A stretch of DNA of 64,000 bases, from contig JAWZSN010000002.1 in NCBI GenBank assembly GCA_033875255.1, positions 62,001-126,000 of the forward strand. The letters run 5' to 3'. The notes beneath the pieces are model-generated. The model saw nothing but the letters and a program-made list of their open reading frames with translations, was not told where the DNA came from and searched no databases. This stretch comes from Marinimicrococcus sp033875255 (GTDB lineage: Bacteria; Pseudomonadota; Alphaproteobacteria; Geminicoccales; Geminicoccaceae). Shown here one piece after another: positions 17,595-26,451 of the stretch. The translations under genes were made by a program, and so were the position numbers. How positions within the stretch are numbered: position 1 is the first letter of the stretch; each line of letters begins with the position of its first letter.

Positions 17595-19391
17595 ATGCCC
17601 CATCCCAAGCCCTGGCACGAGACGGCGACGATTCTCGTGGACGTCGCTACCGGCCGCCGCCCCGCCGACCTGGTGGTGCGCAACGGGCGCTGGGTGAACG
17701 TCCACTCCGGCGAGATCGTGCCCGCCACCGACATCGCCATCGCCGCCGGCCGCATCGCCTATTGCGGGCCGGATGCGGGCCATGCGGTGGGCGAGGACAC
17801 GCAGGTCATCGACGCCGGCGGCCGCTATCTCGTGCCGGGCCTGTGCGACGCGCACATGCATGTCGAGAGCGGCATGGTGACGGTCACCGAGTTCGTGCGC
17901 GCGGTGCTGCCCCACGGCACCACGTCGATGTTCGTCGACCCGCACGAGATCGCCAACGTGCTGGGCCTCGAGGGGGTGCGGCTGATGCACGACGAGGCCG
18001 TGGCGCTGCCGGCCGGCAATGTCTTCGTGCAGATGCCCTCCTGCGTCCCGAGCGCGCCGGGCCTCGAGCATGCGGGTGCGGCTATCGGCGAGGCGGAGGT
18101 CGCCGAGGCCATGGCCTGGCCGCGCATCATCGGCCTGGGCGAGGTCATGAACTTCCCCGGCGTGGCGGGCAACGATCCCACCATGGCGGGCGAGATCGCC
18201 GCCACCATGCAGGCCGGGCGCACGGTGGGCGGCCACTACGCCTCGCCCGATCTGGGTCTGGCGTTCCACGGCTACGTGGCGGGCGGCCCGGCCGACGATC
18301 ACGAGGGCACCCGGGTGGAGGACGCGGTCGCGCGGGTCCGCCAGGGCATGCGGGCGATGCTCCGGCTGGGCTCGGCCTGGTACGACGTGGCCTCGCAGGT
18401 GAAGGCCATTACCGAGCAGGGCCTCGACAGCCGCAACTTCATCCTGTGCACCGACGACAGCCATGCCGGCACGCTGGTCCACGACGGCCACATGAACCGC
18501 GTGGTGCGCCACGCTATCCAGCAGGGCCTCAAGCCGGTCACCGCCATCCAGATGGCGACCCTCAACGCCGCCCAGCATTTCGGCCTCGAGCGCGAGCTGG
18601 GCTCCATCGCCCCGGGCCGCATCGCCGACATCATCATCACCTCCGATCTGCCGACCCTGCCCATCGAGACGGTGATCGCCCAAGGGCGGGTGGTGGCCGA
18701 GCACGGCCGGCTGAGCCTCGACATCGGCGCCCACCGCTACCCCGAGCGGGTGCGCGGCACGGTCCGGCTCGGCCGCCCGCTAAGCGGCGCCGACTTCGCG
18801 GTGGCGGCGCCCGAGGGTGCCACTGCGGTGCGGTGCCGGGTGATCGGCGTGGTCGAGAACCAGGCGCCGACGCGCGCCCTCGAGGCCGAGCTGCCGGTCA
18901 GGAACGGATGCGTGCAGCAGGATCCGGCGCAGGATGTCTGCCGCATCGCCCTGGTCGAGCGGCACCGCGCCACCGGCAGCGTCACCAGCGGCTTCGTCGC
19001 CGGCTTCGGCTATACCGCACCCTGCGCCGTCGCCAGCACCGTTGCCCACGACAGCCACCACATGATCGTCGTCGGAACCTCGCAAGCGGACATGGCGCTG
19101 GCCGCCAACCGGCTGGGCGAGGTGGGCGGCGGGGTCGTCGTGTTCAGCGAGGGAAAGGAGCTGGCGCTGGTCGAGCTTCCGATCGCCGGGCTCATGTCGG
19201 ACGAGCGGGCCGAGGTGGTGGCGCGCAAGGCGCAGGGCGTGGTGGAGGCGATGCGCGCCTGCGGCTGCACCCTCAACAACGCCTACATGCAGCACAGTCT
19301 GCTGGCGCTCGTGGTGATCCCGGAGCTGCGGATCTCCGACTTCGGCCTGATCGACGTCACCCGTTTCGAGAAGGTGCCGCTCTTCGTCTAG
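17595..19391 (+). CDS. ade: Adenine deaminase
   Basis: A 598-residue amidohydrolase that converts adenine to hypoxanthine and ammonia in purine salvage. Metal-ligand motifs of the family are present: CDAHMHVESGMVT about residue 90, DPHEIANVLG, GGHYASPDL, and CTDDSHAGTLV with the catalytic Asp. The C-terminal adenine-deaminase domain (VGTSQADMALAANRLGEVGGG, then CTLNNAYMQHSL) is also complete. It follows the SDR by 77 bp and is ended by a strong hairpin at 19472-19507, so it may be the last gene of the operon. Why purine salvage is grouped with sugar-acid enzymes is unclear. Confidence 0.9.
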   Translation: MPHPKPWHETATILVDVATGRRPADLVVRNGRWVNVHSGEIVPATDIAIAAGRIAYCGPDAGHAVGEDTQVIDAGGRYLVPGLCDAHMHVESGMVTVTEFVRAVLPHGTTSMFVDPHEIANVLGLEGVRLMHDEAVALPAGNVFVQMPSCVPSAPGLEHAGAAIGEAEVAEAMAWPRIIGLGEVMNFPGVAGNDPTMAGEIAATMQAGRTVGGHYASPDLGLAFHGYVAGGPADDHEGTRVEDAVARVRQGMRAMLRLGSAWYDVASQVKAITEQGLDSRNFILCTDDSHAGTLVHDGHMNRVVRHAIQQGLKPVTAIQMATLNAAQHFGLERELGSIAPGRIADIIITSDLPTLPIETVIAQGRVVAEHGRLSLDIGAHRYPERVRGTVRLGRPLSGADFAVAAPEGATAVRCRVIGVVENQAPTRALEAELPVRNGCVQQDPAQDVCRIALVERHRATGSVTSGFVAGFGYTAPCAVASTVAHDSHHMIVVGTSQADMALAANRLGEVGGGVVVFSEGKELALVELPIAGLMSDERAEVVARKAQGVVEAMRACGCTLNNAYMQHSLLALVVIPELRISDFGLIDVTRFEKVPLFV

Positions 19392-19471
19392 GCCTTGCAT
19401 GCCGCCGGCTGGCGCGCCCTGGCGGCGCCACTCCAGCGGTAGTGCGAGCTATAGCGAGGGGGAGGAGAGAG

Positions 19472-19510
19472 ACGGGAGAGCCCCGGGAGGGATGGGGGCT
19501 CTCCCGTTTA
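19472..19510 (+). terminator. Intrinsic-terminator-like hairpin after adenine deaminase
   Basis: ACGGGAGAGCCCC (19472-19484) pairs perfectly with GGGGCTCTCCCGT (19495-19507) around a 10-base loop, giving a 13-bp stem followed by TTTA. It lies 80 bp after the adenine deaminase stop with no other plus-strand gene nearby. The short T run makes it a moderate intrinsic terminator; a perfect stem this long would also stabilise the 3' end. Confidence 0.7.
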
Positions 19511-19635
19511 GAGGGGGAGGACATTTGCAAAAGCGTCGTGGCTGCCATGCAGTTCCGGCCGGGCCAATCTTTTTTCGCCTCGAACAATGATTCTATCGCT
19601 ACTGGCGCAACTCCGAGGACTTATACGGCCGTTCT

Positions 19636-20388
19636 TCAGGCCGCTTGCGTCCAGCCGCAGGTGCGTAGGGCGGGTCGCATGTGCGGCGGCGGCGGCGCCT
19701 CGGCGAAGACCGGCGGCTTCTTCTCGTAGAGCGGCAGGCTGATCGAGCGGGCGAGGAGCTGAAGCGGCATGCCGTCCCCGGGGCCGCCGCCATAGACCGG
19801 GTCGCCCAGCACCGGGCAGCCCAGCCCCGCCGCGCAATGGATGCGGATCTGATGGGTGCGGCCGGTCTTGGGGTAGAGCTCGAGCCAGCTGCGCTCGCCG
19901 TCGCTGCCCAGCACCCGGTAGCCGGTCACTGCCGCCCGGCCTTCGGGATCGACCTGCATCCACCAGCCGCGCTCCTTCGAGCGCTTGGCGAGCGGCAGGT
20001 CGATCACGCCCTCCTCGCGCTCCGGGCGTCCCTTCACCACCGCCCAATAGGTCTTGCCGACCCGGCCGGCCATGAACAGACGGCCCAGCCGGCTCAGCGC
20101 CTTGCGGCGCCGGCCGAGCGCCAGGCAGCCGCTGGTGTCGCGGTCCAGCCGGTGGCCGAGCGCCGGTGTCTCGGGCAGACCGAAGCGCAACGCGTCCAGA
20201 TAGAGCTCGAGGTTCGGTCCGCCCTTCGGCCCGGCATGGACCGGCATCCCGGCGGGCTTGTCGATCACCAGCACCAGCTCGTCGCGATAGAGCACGCGGC
20301 CGATCATCTCCTCGGGCGTCAGCGCTGCGGGCTCGCGCGGATGGCTGTGGGTCAAGCTCGTCGTTCCATGGCGGTTGGGCGGCCCCAC
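19636..20388 (-). CDS. RluA-family pseudouridine synthase
   Basis: A 250-residue enzyme that isomerises uridine to pseudouridine in rRNA or tRNA. The catalytic segment GHRLDRDTSGCLALGR (Asp about residue 82) and the KTYWAVVKGRPE and GRTHQIRIHCA motifs are all present. The protein is compact and lacks an obvious S4 domain, which fits the RluA/TruC/YlyB group with small substrates. The N-terminal 25 residues are poorly conserved, so a later start (ATG for MIGRVLY) is possible. It is a single gene divergent from the adenylate cyclase. Target nucleotide is unknown. Confidence 0.85.
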   Translation of the reverse strand: MGPPNRHGTTSLTHSHPREPAALTPEEMIGRVLYRDELVLVIDKPAGMPVHAGPKGGPNLELYLDALRFGLPETPALGHRLDRDTSGCLALGRRRKALSRLGRLFMAGRVGKTYWAVVKGRPEREEGVIDLPLAKRSKERGWWMQVDPEGRAAVTGYRVLGSDGERSWLELYPKTGRTHQIRIHCAAGLGCPVLGDPVYGGGPGDGMPLQLLARSISLPLYEKKPPVFAEAPPPPHMRPALRTCGWTQAA

Positions 20389-20712
20389 TTCTAGAGCGGT
20401 TCACGACCGGGTGGAACCGCCGCGACGCCGGGCGGCCGACAGGAGCCGCGGGAGGCTTCCGGCAGACGGCATGAGGCGCCTTTCCGGCAGGAAGCCGGCG
20501 AGCCAGGAGGACGCGGCAAACCGGGGGGCAGTGCGTGTCCCGGGCGCCCCGCGCGGCCCTGCCGCCACCGGTCTTGCCGCTGGCCGCCCCCTGCCGGCGC
20601 CGATCGGGCGATCCGCATCAAGAGCGGTTGATCGCCGCGTGCGGGGGTGGTCGTGGGGCGTCCGCGGTCTACGGTGGAAGGTCGGAAAAGGCCGTGCCCG
20701 AGAGGACGCCGG
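20389..20712. other. Non-coding divergent region
   Basis: About 325 bp lie between the pseudouridine synthase and adenylate cyclase starts, which point away from each other. The sequence is G+C-rich throughout. I see no conserved frame, strong hairpin or clear promoter; both promoters are presumed to be here. Confidence 0.4.
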
Positions 20713-22098
20713 ATGAAGATCACGCGACACCAGGCCGGTCCTGTCGAAGCGCCATCCGGCCTGCGCGGTCGACTGCGCAGGCTCATGGGGCCTGCCGGCA
20801 CGGGCGAGCTTCCCGATCGGGTGCGCCGTGCCATCGCCCTCCAGGAAGGGCAGAGCGAGGTGCTGGTGTGCTGGGTGCAGTACAGTGCCATCGCCACCTT
20901 CGCCGTCCTCTACTGGCTGGCACCCAAGGCCTTCCCGCCCGATGTGCCGTTCGAGCCGGTGCCGCTGGCGCTCGCGGCCTACGCGCTCTTCACCGGGCTC
21001 CGGCTCCGCCTGGCGCTGCGCCGCCAGCTCTCGCCGTGGTTCCTCAGCCTGTCGGTGGTGGTCGACGTCGGCGTGCTGATGCTGGCGATCTGGAGCTTCC
21101 ACCTCCAGTACCAGGCGCCGCCGGGGATCTACGTGAAGGCCCCGACCTTCATGTATGCCTTCATCCTGATCGCCCTGCGCGCGCTGCGCTTCGATGGCCG
21201 CTACGTGCTTTTGGCCGGGCTTGCCACGGCGATCGGCTGGGCGGTGCTGGTGAGCTTCGCCCTGCTCGATCCGCGCAGCCGGATCACCCACGACTACCGC
21301 GCCTACATGATGTCCTACGACATCCTGCTGGGGGCCGAGTTCGACAAGATCGTCTCGGTGCTGATGGTCTCGCTGATCATCGCGCTGGCGCTGCACCGGG
21401 CGCGCCTGCTGCTGGTCTCGGCGGTGCGCGAGGAGCAGGCGGCGAGCGAGCTCTCGCGCTTCGTCGCTCCCGAGGTCGCCGACCGGATCCGCATGGCCGA
21501 CGCCGGCATCCGGCCGGGCCAGGGCGTGGTCCGCGAAGGGGCGGTGCTGTTCGCCGACCTGCGCGGGTTCACGCCGCTGAGCACGCGACTGTCGCCGGAC
21601 GAGACCATGGCGCTCCTGGGCGAGTGGCAGGGCCTGCTGGTGCCGCTCCTCCAGCGCCACGGCGGCAGTATCGACAAATATCTGGGCGACGGGATCATGG
21701 CGAGCTTCGGCGCGGCGAGCAGCAGTGCCGGCCCCGCCGCCGAGGCATTGCGCGCCGTCGACGAGATCCTCGCGAATGGCGAGGCGTGGCGGGCGGAGCG
21801 CGCCGCCCGTGGCCTGCCTGCACCTGCCATCGGTCTTGCCGCGGCCACCGGGGCGATGCTGTTCGGCGCCGTCGGGCACGGTGACCGGCTCGAATACACG
21901 GTGATCGGCGAGCCGGTGAACTTTGCCGCCAAGCTCGAGAAGCACACCAAGCAGGAGCTGGTGCGGGCTCTTTGCCCGGTGGAGACGCTGCACGCAGCCA
22001 CCGAACAGGGCTACCGTCCTGCCCGACCGCTGGAGACGCGCGCCCGGCGCCGCATTGAGGGGGTGGCCGAGCCGGTCGATCTGGTCGTGCTGGGCTGA
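20713..22098 (+). CDS. Membrane-bound class III adenylate cyclase
   Basis: A 461-residue cyclase making cAMP from ATP. About six hydrophobic segments span residues 50-235, followed by a short linker (VREEQAASELSRFVAPEVADR) and a catalytic domain. The two metal-binding Asp residues are seen in LFADLRGFTPLS (Asp 282) and KYLGDGIMASFG (Asp 326). The late LEYTVIGEPVNFAAKLE supplies the transition-state and adenine-recognising elements; Lys 322 and the Thr of EYTVIG favour ATP over GTP. ATG 20713 is chosen over an upstream in-frame GTG because the extension is Arg-rich and not family-like. The ligand or signal sensed is unknown. Confidence 0.85.
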   Translation: MKITRHQAGPVEAPSGLRGRLRRLMGPAGTGELPDRVRRAIALQEGQSEVLVCWVQYSAIATFAVLYWLAPKAFPPDVPFEPVPLALAAYALFTGLRLRLALRRQLSPWFLSLSVVVDVGVLMLAIWSFHLQYQAPPGIYVKAPTFMYAFILIALRALRFDGRYVLLAGLATAIGWAVLVSFALLDPRSRITHDYRAYMMSYDILLGAEFDKIVSVLMVSLIIALALHRARLLLVSAVREEQAASELSRFVAPEVADRIRMADAGIRPGQGVVREGAVLFADLRGFTPLSTRLSPDETMALLGEWQGLLVPLLQRHGGSIDKYLGDGIMASFGAASSSAGPAAEALRAVDEILANGEAWRAERAARGLPAPAIGLAAATGAMLFGAVGHGDRLEYTVIGEPVNFAAKLEKHTKQELVRALCPVETLHAATEQGYRPARPLETRARRRIEGVAEPVDLVVLG

Positions 22099-22161
22099 GG
22101 GCCTGGTCGGTGTGTGCGAGCGCGCCGTGATGGCTGGGACCAGGGTCAGGGCGGTCGGGCT

Positions 22162-23733
22162 TCAGCCGCCGGGCGGGCGGAACTGGTAGAGCCAGGTCTC
22201 GGTGAGCGGCCGGCCGCCCAGCTCCATGTAGAGCCGCAGCTCGACCGGAGCGCTGCCCTCGACGCTGAGATCCCACTGCGCGCGCCACCGGGTGGTGTTG
22301 GGGATCGGCTCGGCGAAGACGTAGGAGACCTCGCCGCGCGAGGCGGTGATCACCGGCTTGGGCATGATCCCCCAGGGGATTCCCTTGAGCGGACGACCTT
22401 CGAACTCCACGACGAACTTGTGCAGCCCGGGCGGCCGCGGGTTGCCTGGCTCCCCGCCGCGTCCCAGGCGGGTGGCGGCGGTGAGGGCCAACTCGGCGGG
22501 TGGATAGGGATGCTCGTCGAGCCAGTGCAGCCGGTAGTCGAAGCGCAGCTCCTGGCCGGCCCTGGCGGGCGCGGCCGGAACCCAGAACGCCACGATGTTG
22601 TCGTGGATCTCGTCGTCGGTGGGAAGCTCCACGAGCTGCACCGCACCCTTGCCCCACTGGCCCAGCGGCTCAACCCACAAGGACGGGCGGCGCTCGTAGT
22701 TCACGCCATCCAGATAGTGGTCGAAATTGCGGTCGCGCTGCATCAGGCCGAAGCCTTTGGGGTCGGTGTCGAGGAAGCTCGAGACGGAGAGGGTCGGGGG
22801 GTTCTCGAGAGGCCGCCAGAGGCGCTCGCCATTGCCGGTCCAAAGGGCCAGCCCGTCGCTGTCGTGGACTTCCGGGCGCCAGTCGTTGAGCCGCTCGCGG
22901 CCATGCTCGCCATACCAGAACATCGAGGTGAGGGGGGCGATGCCCAGCCGCTCGATGTCGCGGCGCACGAAGAGCCGGGCCTCGACGTCCATGATCACGC
23001 CGAAGCCGCGGCGGCAGGCGAAGTGGAAGGCGCCGGTGAGGCTGGGCCCCTCGAGCAGCGCCCAGACCGGCTGCACCGCCTCCGGCCCGTCGGCCGGGCC
23101 GATATAAAAGGCGGTGAAGTCGGGAAATTCCTCGCCCGTCCCGCCGGCGACATTGACCGCCACGCCACGCGCCGAGAGCCCGTACTGGCCAAGGGCGCCG
23201 ATGGCCCGGAAATAGGAGGCGCCCAAAAACGCCAGCCAGTCCTGGGTGCGCCAGTCGTCCCGCTGGCCGGCCTCCTGGAAGCGGAACCCGGCAAAGCCCG
23301 AATCGCGCGGCAGCTCGTGGGCCGGGCTGTCGGCCGGCATGTCGAAGTAGCGCGGATTGTAGATCACCTCGCGCGCCTGGCCGTCCTCCACCAGGTGCAT
23401 GCGCACCGTCTTCTTGAAGAAGCGGCCGAGGTGGAAGAAGGTCACCGGATAGTGCCCCTCGCCGTCGGCGAAGGGGGCGAGTGCGGTGCGAAAGCGGATG
23501 GCGCCGTGGGCGGCGTAGTCGATCGCCTCGGTGACCTCGGGGGCCGGGCTAGGCGGCGCCGTGTAGGGACCGCCGGCGAGGGCGCGGGCCTGCTTCACCA
23601 ACCTCTCGAATGAGAACGGCTCGGGGGCGCCGACCTCCAGCCGCTCCGCGGCGGCCGCGCCGCGCGCCAGGAAGAGGGCCGCCGACCCGGCGGTGCCGGC
23701 CAGGAGGGTGCGGCGGGTCACGGAGAACGTCAT
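22162..23733 (-). CDS. opgD: Periplasmic glucan biosynthesis protein OpgD/OpgG family
   Basis: A protein of about 523 residues needed for osmoregulated periplasmic glucan synthesis. The chosen ATG gives MTFSVTRRTLLAGTAGSAAL, a Tat signal with twin Arg at residues 7-8; E. coli OpgD is Tat-exported and OpgG is Sec-exported, which favours OpgD. Family motifs include FFKKTVRMHLVEDGQ, ESGF-like DSGFAGFRF, EEFPDFTAFYI, MFWYGEHG and VHDSDGLALWTGNGE. An in-frame ATG 42 bp upstream would bury the Tat motif. No OpgH is in the window, so the partner must lie elsewhere. It converges with the cyclase gene (63-bp gap). Confidence 0.85.
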   Translation of the reverse strand: MTFSVTRRTLLAGTAGSAALFLARGAAAAERLEVGAPEPFSFERLVKQARALAGGPYTAPPSPAPEVTEAIDYAAHGAIRFRTALAPFADGEGHYPVTFFHLGRFFKKTVRMHLVEDGQAREVIYNPRYFDMPADSPAHELPRDSGFAGFRFQEAGQRDDWRTQDWLAFLGASYFRAIGALGQYGLSARGVAVNVAGGTGEEFPDFTAFYIGPADGPEAVQPVWALLEGPSLTGAFHFACRRGFGVIMDVEARLFVRRDIERLGIAPLTSMFWYGEHGRERLNDWRPEVHDSDGLALWTGNGERLWRPLENPPTLSVSSFLDTDPKGFGLMQRDRNFDHYLDGVNYERRPSLWVEPLGQWGKGAVQLVELPTDDEIHDNIVAFWVPAAPARAGQELRFDYRLHWLDEHPYPPAELALTAATRLGRGGEPGNPRPPGLHKFVVEFEGRPLKGIPWGIMPKPVITASRGEVSYVFAEPIPNTTRWRAQWDLSVEGSAPVELRLYMELGGRPLTETWLYQFRPPGG

Positions 23734-23889
23734 GCGCCTTGCTCCGGGGCGGTGGACCGGCCCGAAGCATAGCACCCGCGCGCCTCGGAAAAAGAGCCGC
23801 AGGCGATCCGCCAGCTCGGCATTTCCGGCGACGTCGAGGGAGGATATGCTACCTCCGGTTTATCAACCTCGCATGCCGGGAGCCTCGCC

Positions 23890-24414
23890 TTGCTCGAGCT
23901 CGCGTCCCAGGCGCTGCTGTTGGCCGCCGCCGCCACCCTGTTGCTCGCCGCTCTTTGCGACGTCGCCTGGCGCCTCATCCCCAACGGCGTCCCGCTGGCG
24001 CTGGTGGCCCTCGGGGCTGGCCTGCGGCTGGCTCAGGCCGGGCCACAGGGCCTGGTGTGGACCGCGGCGGCGTCGGCCCTGCTGTTCGCCGTGATGCTGC
24101 TCGCCTGGAGCCGTGGCCTGATGGGGGGCGGCGACGCCAAGTTGCTGCCGGCCGCCGCCATGACCCTGCCGGCCGGCGCGGTGCCGCAGCTCGTCCTGAT
24201 GACGGCGCTTGCCGGCGGCGCCCTGGCCCTGCTCTACCTGCTCCTCCAGCAGGCCGCCCGACGCCTGCCGGCCTTCCCCCGCCAGCAGCGCGGCCGGCCG
24301 CTCCTGCGCCGCCTGCTGGCCGCCGAGAGCTGGCGCCTGCGGCGCCGCGGACCGCTGCCTTACGGTGTCGCGATCGCTGCGGCGGCCCTGCTGCTCCTGC
24401 TCCGTCACGCCTGA
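23890..24414 (+). CDS. cpaA: A24-family prepilin peptidase (TadV/CpaA)
   Basis: A 174-residue polytopic membrane aspartyl protease that cleaves type IVb prepilin leaders. The first catalytic Asp is in ALCDVAWRLIPNG and the second in the GxGD-like LMGGGDAKLLPAAA. Length fits the small TadV/CpaA form without the methylase domain. The start is TTG at 23890; the ATG nearby (23873) is out of frame. No tad/cpa pilus genes are nearby, which is unusual, since CpaA is usually inside a tad locus. The C-terminal Arg-rich part is an insertion before the last helix. Confidence 0.8.
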   Translation: MLELASQALLLAAAATLLLAALCDVAWRLIPNGVPLALVALGAGLRLAQAGPQGLVWTAAASALLFAVMLLAWSRGLMGGGDAKLLPAAAMTLPAGAVPQLVLMTALAGGALALLYLLLQQAARRLPAFPRQQRGRPLLRRLLAAESWRLRRRGPLPYGVAIAAAALLLLLRHA

Positions 24415-24423
24415 GGCGGTGCC

Positions 24424-24448
24424 ACAGGGCGCTGCGCGCGGCTCTGTC
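24424..24448 (+). terminator. GC-core hairpin downstream of the prepilin peptidase
   Basis: The sequence just after the cpaA stop holds GGCGCTGCGCGCGGC (24428-24442) inside a short ACAG/CTGT inverted repeat. The same 15-base core occurs in three stronger terminators of this window (48.7, 55.4 and 62.8 kb). This copy lacks a T tract and may be degenerate. Confidence 0.4.
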
Positions 24449-24510
24449 GCAACGGCCCTGCGCTGCCCCCTGACATCGGTCACGCTGAGGCGTTTGTCAC
24501 GGCAGGCGCC

Positions 24511-25545
24511 CTAGAGGTAGAGGGCGCGGACGTCGACGGTGGAGTCGCGGCCCAGCCGCGCGAAGCTGGCCTCGAGCCAGGCGGCCGCATGCTCGCGACC
24601 GAGTTCCCGGAGATGGGTCAGGAAGCCCCAGTCGGCGTTCATCTTGCTCATCGCCGGGAGGTTCTTCGTCACGGCGTCAGAGAGGATGCCGTGGATCAGC
24701 ATCCGCTTCATGCGCGAGCCCTGGATCTCGCCCTCGTCGATCAGCCGGGTGACGAAGGCGATCGCTCGCATCTCGCGCATCAGCGAGGAGTTGAAGCTGA
24801 TCTCGTTGAGGCGGTTCATGATCTCCTCGGCGGTGCGCGGCACGCCGGGGCGCTCGAGCGGGTTGATGTGGACGATGACGACGTCGCGGCTCTCGCAGCC
24901 GTAGATCAGCGGGAAGATCGCCGGATTGCCCATGTAGCCGCCGTCCCAGTAGGCCTCGCCGTCGATCTCGACGGCCTGGAAGAGGAAGGGCAGGCAGGCC
25001 GAGGCCAGGACCGCGTCGGCGGTGATCTCGGGGTTCTCGAAGATCCGCACCTTGCCGGTGCGCACGTTGGTTGCCGAGAAGAAGAGCTTGAGGGGGCACT
25101 GGCGGCGCACCAGCGCAAAATCCACCACCTCCTCGAGCACGCTGCGCAGCGGGTTGATGTTGCAGGGATTGAACTGGTAGGGCGAGAGCATCCGCGTGCC
25201 GAGCTCGAAGGCCAGGAAGGCGGGCGAGAAGTCCAGCCCGTGATTGCCCAGCATCCGGTCGATCGGGGAGGGCTGGAGGGGACTGAACGCAGCCGCCTCG
25301 GCGATCAGACGCCAGAATTTCTCCAGCGACCGGCGCGCCTCGGCCCGACCGCCCGCAGCCATGCCATAGGCGAGCACCGCAGCGTTCATCGCCCCCGCGC
25401 TGGTGGCCGAGATCCCCTCGAACGCCAGCCGCTCCTCCTCCAGCAGCCGGTCGAGCACGCCCCAGGCGAAGGCGCCGTGCGCGCCGCCGCCCTGGAGCGC
25501 GAGGTTGACGGTGCGGTGGCTATCCTCTCCTGCCTGCTGCGTCAT
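24511..25545 (-). CDS. Patatin-like phospholipase
   Basis: A 344-residue serine hydrolase with the Ser-Asp dyad of patatins. The oxyanion loop is LALQGGGAHGAFAWGVL (about residues 15-31), the nucleophile is Ser 49 in SATSAGAMNA (the first Gly of G-x-S-x-G is Ala here), and the Asp is in EAYWDGGYMGNPA. The C-terminal LIDEGEIQGSRMKRM region resembles the DUF3734-type patatins linked to polyhydroxyalkanoate-storing bacteria. It should release fatty acids from phospholipid or storage lipid. It follows the enoyl-CoA hydratase by 32 bp on the same strand, so products could feed beta-oxidation. Confidence 0.85.
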   Translation of the reverse strand: MTQQAGEDSHRTVNLALQGGGAHGAFAWGVLDRLLEEERLAFEGISATSAGAMNAAVLAYGMAAGGRAEARRSLEKFWRLIAEAAAFSPLQPSPIDRMLGNHGLDFSPAFLAFELGTRMLSPYQFNPCNINPLRSVLEEVVDFALVRRQCPLKLFFSATNVRTGKVRIFENPEITADAVLASACLPFLFQAVEIDGEAYWDGGYMGNPAIFPLIYGCESRDVVIVHINPLERPGVPRTAEEIMNRLNEISFNSSLMREMRAIAFVTRLIDEGEIQGSRMKRMLIHGILSDAVTKNLPAMSKMNADWGFLTHLRELGREHAAAWLEASFARLGRDSTVDVRALYL

Positions 25546-25577
25546 CGCCCGCTCCTTCCCCGGCTCGCCCGGGGCGC

Positions 25578-26348
25578 TCAGCGCCCCTTGAAGACCGGCC
25601 GGCGCTTCTCGAAGAACGCCGCCATGCCCTCCTTCCGGTCCTCGGTGGCGAAGAGCAGCTGGAAGGCCTTGCGCTCGAGCATCAAGGCGGTGTCGAGGGG
25701 CGCATCCTCGCCGGCCAGCACCGTCTCCTTGATCTGCATGACAGCCACCGGCGGCATGGCGGCGATCCTGCGTGCGAGCTCCATGGCCCGCTCGAGCACC
25801 TGACCGTCCTCCACAACCTCGCTCACCAGCCCCATCTCCAGCGCCTCGCGGGCCGGCACCATGTCGCCGGTCAGGAGGATCTTCATGGCGCGGTACTTGC
25901 CCACCGCGCGCAGCAGGCGCTGGGTGCCGCCGGCGCCCGGCATGATCCCCACCTTCACCTCCGGCTGGCCCAGCTTGGCACTCTCGCCCGCCACGATGAT
26001 GTCGGCGTGAAGCGCCAGCTCGCAGCCGCCGCCCAGCGCGAAGCCGCTCACCGCGGCGATCACCGGCTTCTCGCAGTCCTTGACGGCCTTCCACAGGCGC
26101 CAGGTCCCGTGCAGCACCTGGTCGACCACGGTGGTCTCGCCGAACTCGCGCAGATCGGCGCCGGCGGCGAACGCCTTCGCGTCGCCGGTCACGACGATCG
26201 CCCGGCAGGTCTCGTCGGCGTGGAGTGCCTGGAAATGCTCGGCGAGCAGGGTGCGCACCCGCATGTTGAGGGCGTTGCGCGCCTCGGGCCGGTTGATGCG
26301 CAGCAGCGCCACGCCCTCGGCCGGACGCTCGGCGATCACTTCCGTCAT
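25578..26348 (-). CDS. Enoyl-CoA hydratase
   Basis: A 256-residue crotonase-fold enzyme adding water to trans-2-enoyl-CoA in fatty-acid or branched-acid breakdown. The oxyanion-hole strands GDAKAFAAGADLREFG and SGFALGGGCELALHADI are present. The two catalytic Glu residues can be placed at 110 (GGCELAL) and 130 (GQPEVKVG), the standard spacing of 20. The C-terminal KRRPVFKGR is typical of short-chain hydratases (PaaF-like). It stands head-to-head with the acyl-CoA dehydrogenase, 103 bp apart, suggesting shared control. Confidence 0.9.
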   Translation of the reverse strand: MTEVIAERPAEGVALLRINRPEARNALNMRVRTLLAEHFQALHADETCRAIVVTGDAKAFAAGADLREFGETTVVDQVLHGTWRLWKAVKDCEKPVIAAVSGFALGGGCELALHADIIVAGESAKLGQPEVKVGIMPGAGGTQRLLRAVGKYRAMKILLTGDMVPAREALEMGLVSEVVEDGQVLERAMELARRIAAMPPVAVMQIKETVLAGEDAPLDTALMLERKAFQLLFATEDRKEGMAAFFEKRRPVFKGR

Positions 26349-26451
26349 GCGACATTGCTCCTGTTGTGCGGTTCCGGTGGTTCACGAGCATTCCCGGCAT
26401 CGGTAGCTTGCGCAAGCCGCCGCGCGCGCGGCCTTTCCGGAGAACCCCCGC

